A stretch of DNA of 64,000 bases from positions 101,715 through 165,714 of the forward strand of contig NZ_FOLL01000010.1 in the NCBI RefSeq assembly GCF_900112315.1, in the 5' to 3' direction. Each line of letters opens with the position of its first letter. Positions within the stretch are counted from its first letter, which is position 1. This document shows, in pieces, positions 62,670 through 64,000 of the stretch. The notes under the pieces were generated by a model. It did no database searches, had not been told where the DNA came from, and saw nothing but the letters and a program-made list of their open reading frames with translations. The translations under genes were made by a program, and so were the position numbers. This stretch comes from Parapedobacter composti. GTDB taxonomy: Bacteria > Bacteroidota > Bacteroidia > Sphingobacteriales > Sphingobacteriaceae.

Positions 62670-63788
62670 TTATTCCACCGGAGGAGGATCGTCACTTACA
62701 CATCGGAAGCCGAGATTATTGCTTCCGCTGCTTATTTCTCCTTTCCCCCGGCTCCCTGCAATGTAGCGTTCACAATATTGCTCATTGCACAGGAAAGAGC
62801 CTCCCCGTTGCACTCGCTTTACAACTCCTGGCTCCAACGGATCATGGCTGTCTGCAGGGCCTTGAGGATTTATACCCGGGCTGTTTTGATAATAATCAGG
62901 CCGGTAATAATCCGAACACCATTCCCAAACATTACCATCCATATCGTACAATCCGAAACCATTAGGTTGATATGATTTAACAGGCGCTATTCCGCGATAG
63001 CCGTCTTCGGCAATGTCCTTTAGGGGGAAATCGCCCTGATACACGTTGGCCACCCACTTTCCTTGAGGCTTTAACTCATTTCCCCAATAATACTTACTAT
63101 TGGGTTTTCCCGCCCGTGCTGCATATTCCCATTCCGCTTCGGTTGGAAGGCGCTTACCTGCCCATTTCGCAAAAGCCTCGGCATCTTCGTAGGCTATATG
63201 CACCACAGGTTCATCCTCCCGTCCTTCAATACTGCTACCTGGGCCTTCGGGATGTCTCCAATTCGCACCAATCACATACCGCCACCACTGAAGATGGTCA
63301 TGCAAGCCGGCTATTCCTTGATCAGGCGGCATAAAAACAGCAGAGCCCGGTTGCAGTGCATCTAACGGAACGTTCGGAAAATCCCTTGGATCCAATGGTC
63401 TTTCCGCCACCGTCTGATAACCGGTCGCTGCGACAAAGCGGGCGAACTGGGCGTTGGTTACCTCATGCTCATCCATCCAAAAACCCTCAACTGTGACCTC
63501 ATGTACAGGACTAGCATCGGCAAAATCTTCGGAACCCATTAAAAAAGCCCCCCCTTTGATGTAAACCATCGGCGCATCGTCAGCCCCAAGAAAATCATGC
63601 GATATTTTGGATTCCGCAATAACTGCGGCGCGTGAAGGAATACCATGGGCCACACATGTGGCTGCGCTATCATCGCTAAACACACGGTTTGTCTGCTCAT
63701 CCCGTCCCTCCGGCGAGTTACAGCCCGCCAATGTAACAAACAGAGCAGCCACCACAGAAAAAATATAATTAATGTTTGTCTTTACCAT
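62670..63788 (-). CDS. Formylglycine-generating enzyme (sulfatase-activating), lipoprotein
   Basis: A 372-residue protein from the ATG at 63788, with a lipoprotein signal ending LAGC; the frame opens upstream to 63872 but that part is not signal-like. The FGE-sulfatase domain contains GGAFLMGS, DEHEVTNAQFARFV, RLPTEAEWEYAARAG and DMDGNVWEWCSDYY. Near the end, GGSFLCNEQYCERY supplies Cys334 and Cys339, equivalent to the catalytic pair of human SUMF1. It is thus a likely true formylglycine synthase for secreted sulfatases, although no sulfatase gene is in the window. Confidence 0.88.
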   Translation of the reverse strand: MVKTNINYIFSVVAALFVTLAGCNSPEGRDEQTNRVFSDDSAATCVAHGIPSRAAVIAESKISHDFLGADDAPMVYIKGGAFLMGSEDFADASPVHEVTVEGFWMDEHEVTNAQFARFVAATGYQTVAERPLDPRDFPNVPLDALQPGSAVFMPPDQGIAGLHDHLQWWRYVIGANWRHPEGPGSSIEGREDEPVVHIAYEDAEAFAKWAGKRLPTEAEWEYAARAGKPNSKYYWGNELKPQGKWVANVYQGDFPLKDIAEDGYRGIAPVKSYQPNGFGLYDMDGNVWEWCSDYYRPDYYQNSPGINPQGPADSHDPLEPGVVKRVQRGGSFLCNEQYCERYIAGSRGKGEISSGSNNLGFRCVSDDPPPVE

Positions 63789-63892
63789 ATCGGTAATATG
63801 AAAGCTAAAAGTACGAAATATTGGTTTAAATTTAAAACGGGTTAGTATCGTGGTGCTGATGACACCAACCATTGACGCCGACTGTCTACAAC

Positions 63893-63925
63893 AAAAAAGC
63901 CCCGTTGCGTTCTACGCAGCGGGGC
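63893..63925 (-). terminator. Intrinsic terminator of the rRNA operon
   Basis: GCCCCGTTGCGT pairs with ACGCAGCGGGGC (12 pairs, one G-U) around TCT. On the minus strand it is followed by six T, directly after the 5S gene. Confidence 0.85.
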
Positions 63926-63935
63926 ATTGAATGAA

Positions 63936-64000
63936 ATCCGGCACCGACCTACTCTCACGCCTGTTACGGCAATACCATCGGCTCTGGCGGGCTTAACTGC
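63936..64000 (-). rRNA. rrf: 5S ribosomal RNA, 3' part
   Basis: On the minus strand this reads GTTAAGCCCGCCAGAGCCGATGG and onward (shown in parts: GTTAAGCCCGCCAG, AGCCGATGGTATTGCCG, GAGAGTAGGTCGGTGCCGGA). These are the conserved 3' two-thirds of bacterial 5S rRNA. The 5' end, and presumably 23S and 16S, lie beyond the right edge. Confidence 0.93.

Overview
The window is a chromosomal stretch from a Bacteroidota bacterium, most likely of the Sphingobacteriaceae (Sphingobacterium / Pedobacter / Parapedobacter-like). The case rests on promoters with the Bacteroidota -7 box TAnnTTTG, almost no Shine-Dalgarno sites, and family-typical proteins: DUF5686, DUF4369, DUF6952 and DUF2891 proteins, a TonB-plug/MG2 protein, and an HU - TPR - tiny basic ribosomal protein - Rng cluster. 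Genus is inference. I see no insertion sequence, prophage, CRISPR array or plasmid function.

Layout. 1-4.2 kb: fabF (3' end), rnc, hisS, yccF-like, facing radA. 4.2-9 kb: a GH3-C/beta-lactamase fusion, membrane dipeptidase and radA as one minus-strand operon, then an unknown protein and miaA. 9-12 kb: HU, TPR protein, 29-residue ribosomal protein, RNase G/E. 12.3-15.8 kb: hexuronate operon (SDR, uxuA, uxaC), then tRNA-Arg. 16-17.4 kb: peroxiredoxin, thioredoxin, DUF6952. 17.7-22.4 kb: PIG-L deacetylase, two small membrane proteins, an SSS symporter and a likely 73-residue gene. 22.4-24.4 kb: queD-folE, divergent from truA. 24.4-36 kb: envelope and metabolic genes (DUF4369 lipoprotein, ABC exporter, M3 peptidase, kbl, a conserved unknown, idi, S41 protease, ABC ATPase). 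36-43 kb: NUDIX, phosphosugar mutase, a delta-enoyl-CoA isomerase / dienoyl-CoA reductase pair, TonB-plug/MG2 protein. 43-48.9 kb: purD, tRNA-Glu, desaturase, cold-shock protein, DEAD helicase, DMT transporter. 48.9-56 kb: DUF5686, crotonase, AI-2E transporter, DUF2891, glyS. 56-64 kb: alpha-L-fucosidase, katG, DUF2490, attenuated cobA, formylglycine-generating enzyme, and the 3' end of a 5S rRNA gene whose operon continues off the right edge.

The most interesting element is the 180-base leader of cobA. It has a promoter, a leaderless 27-codon leader peptide with an Asn-Asn-Asn-Cys-Pro run, and a 15-bp intrinsic terminator that must be read through. This looks like peptide-coupled attenuation of siroheme synthesis, i.e. 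of sulfate/sulfite assimilation. Other points of note are a nested-helix leader before purD, a palindromic operator abutting the desaturase promoter, several genes whose -7 box lies exactly four bases before the start codon (predicted leaderless mRNAs), and several genes too short for ordinary gene callers.
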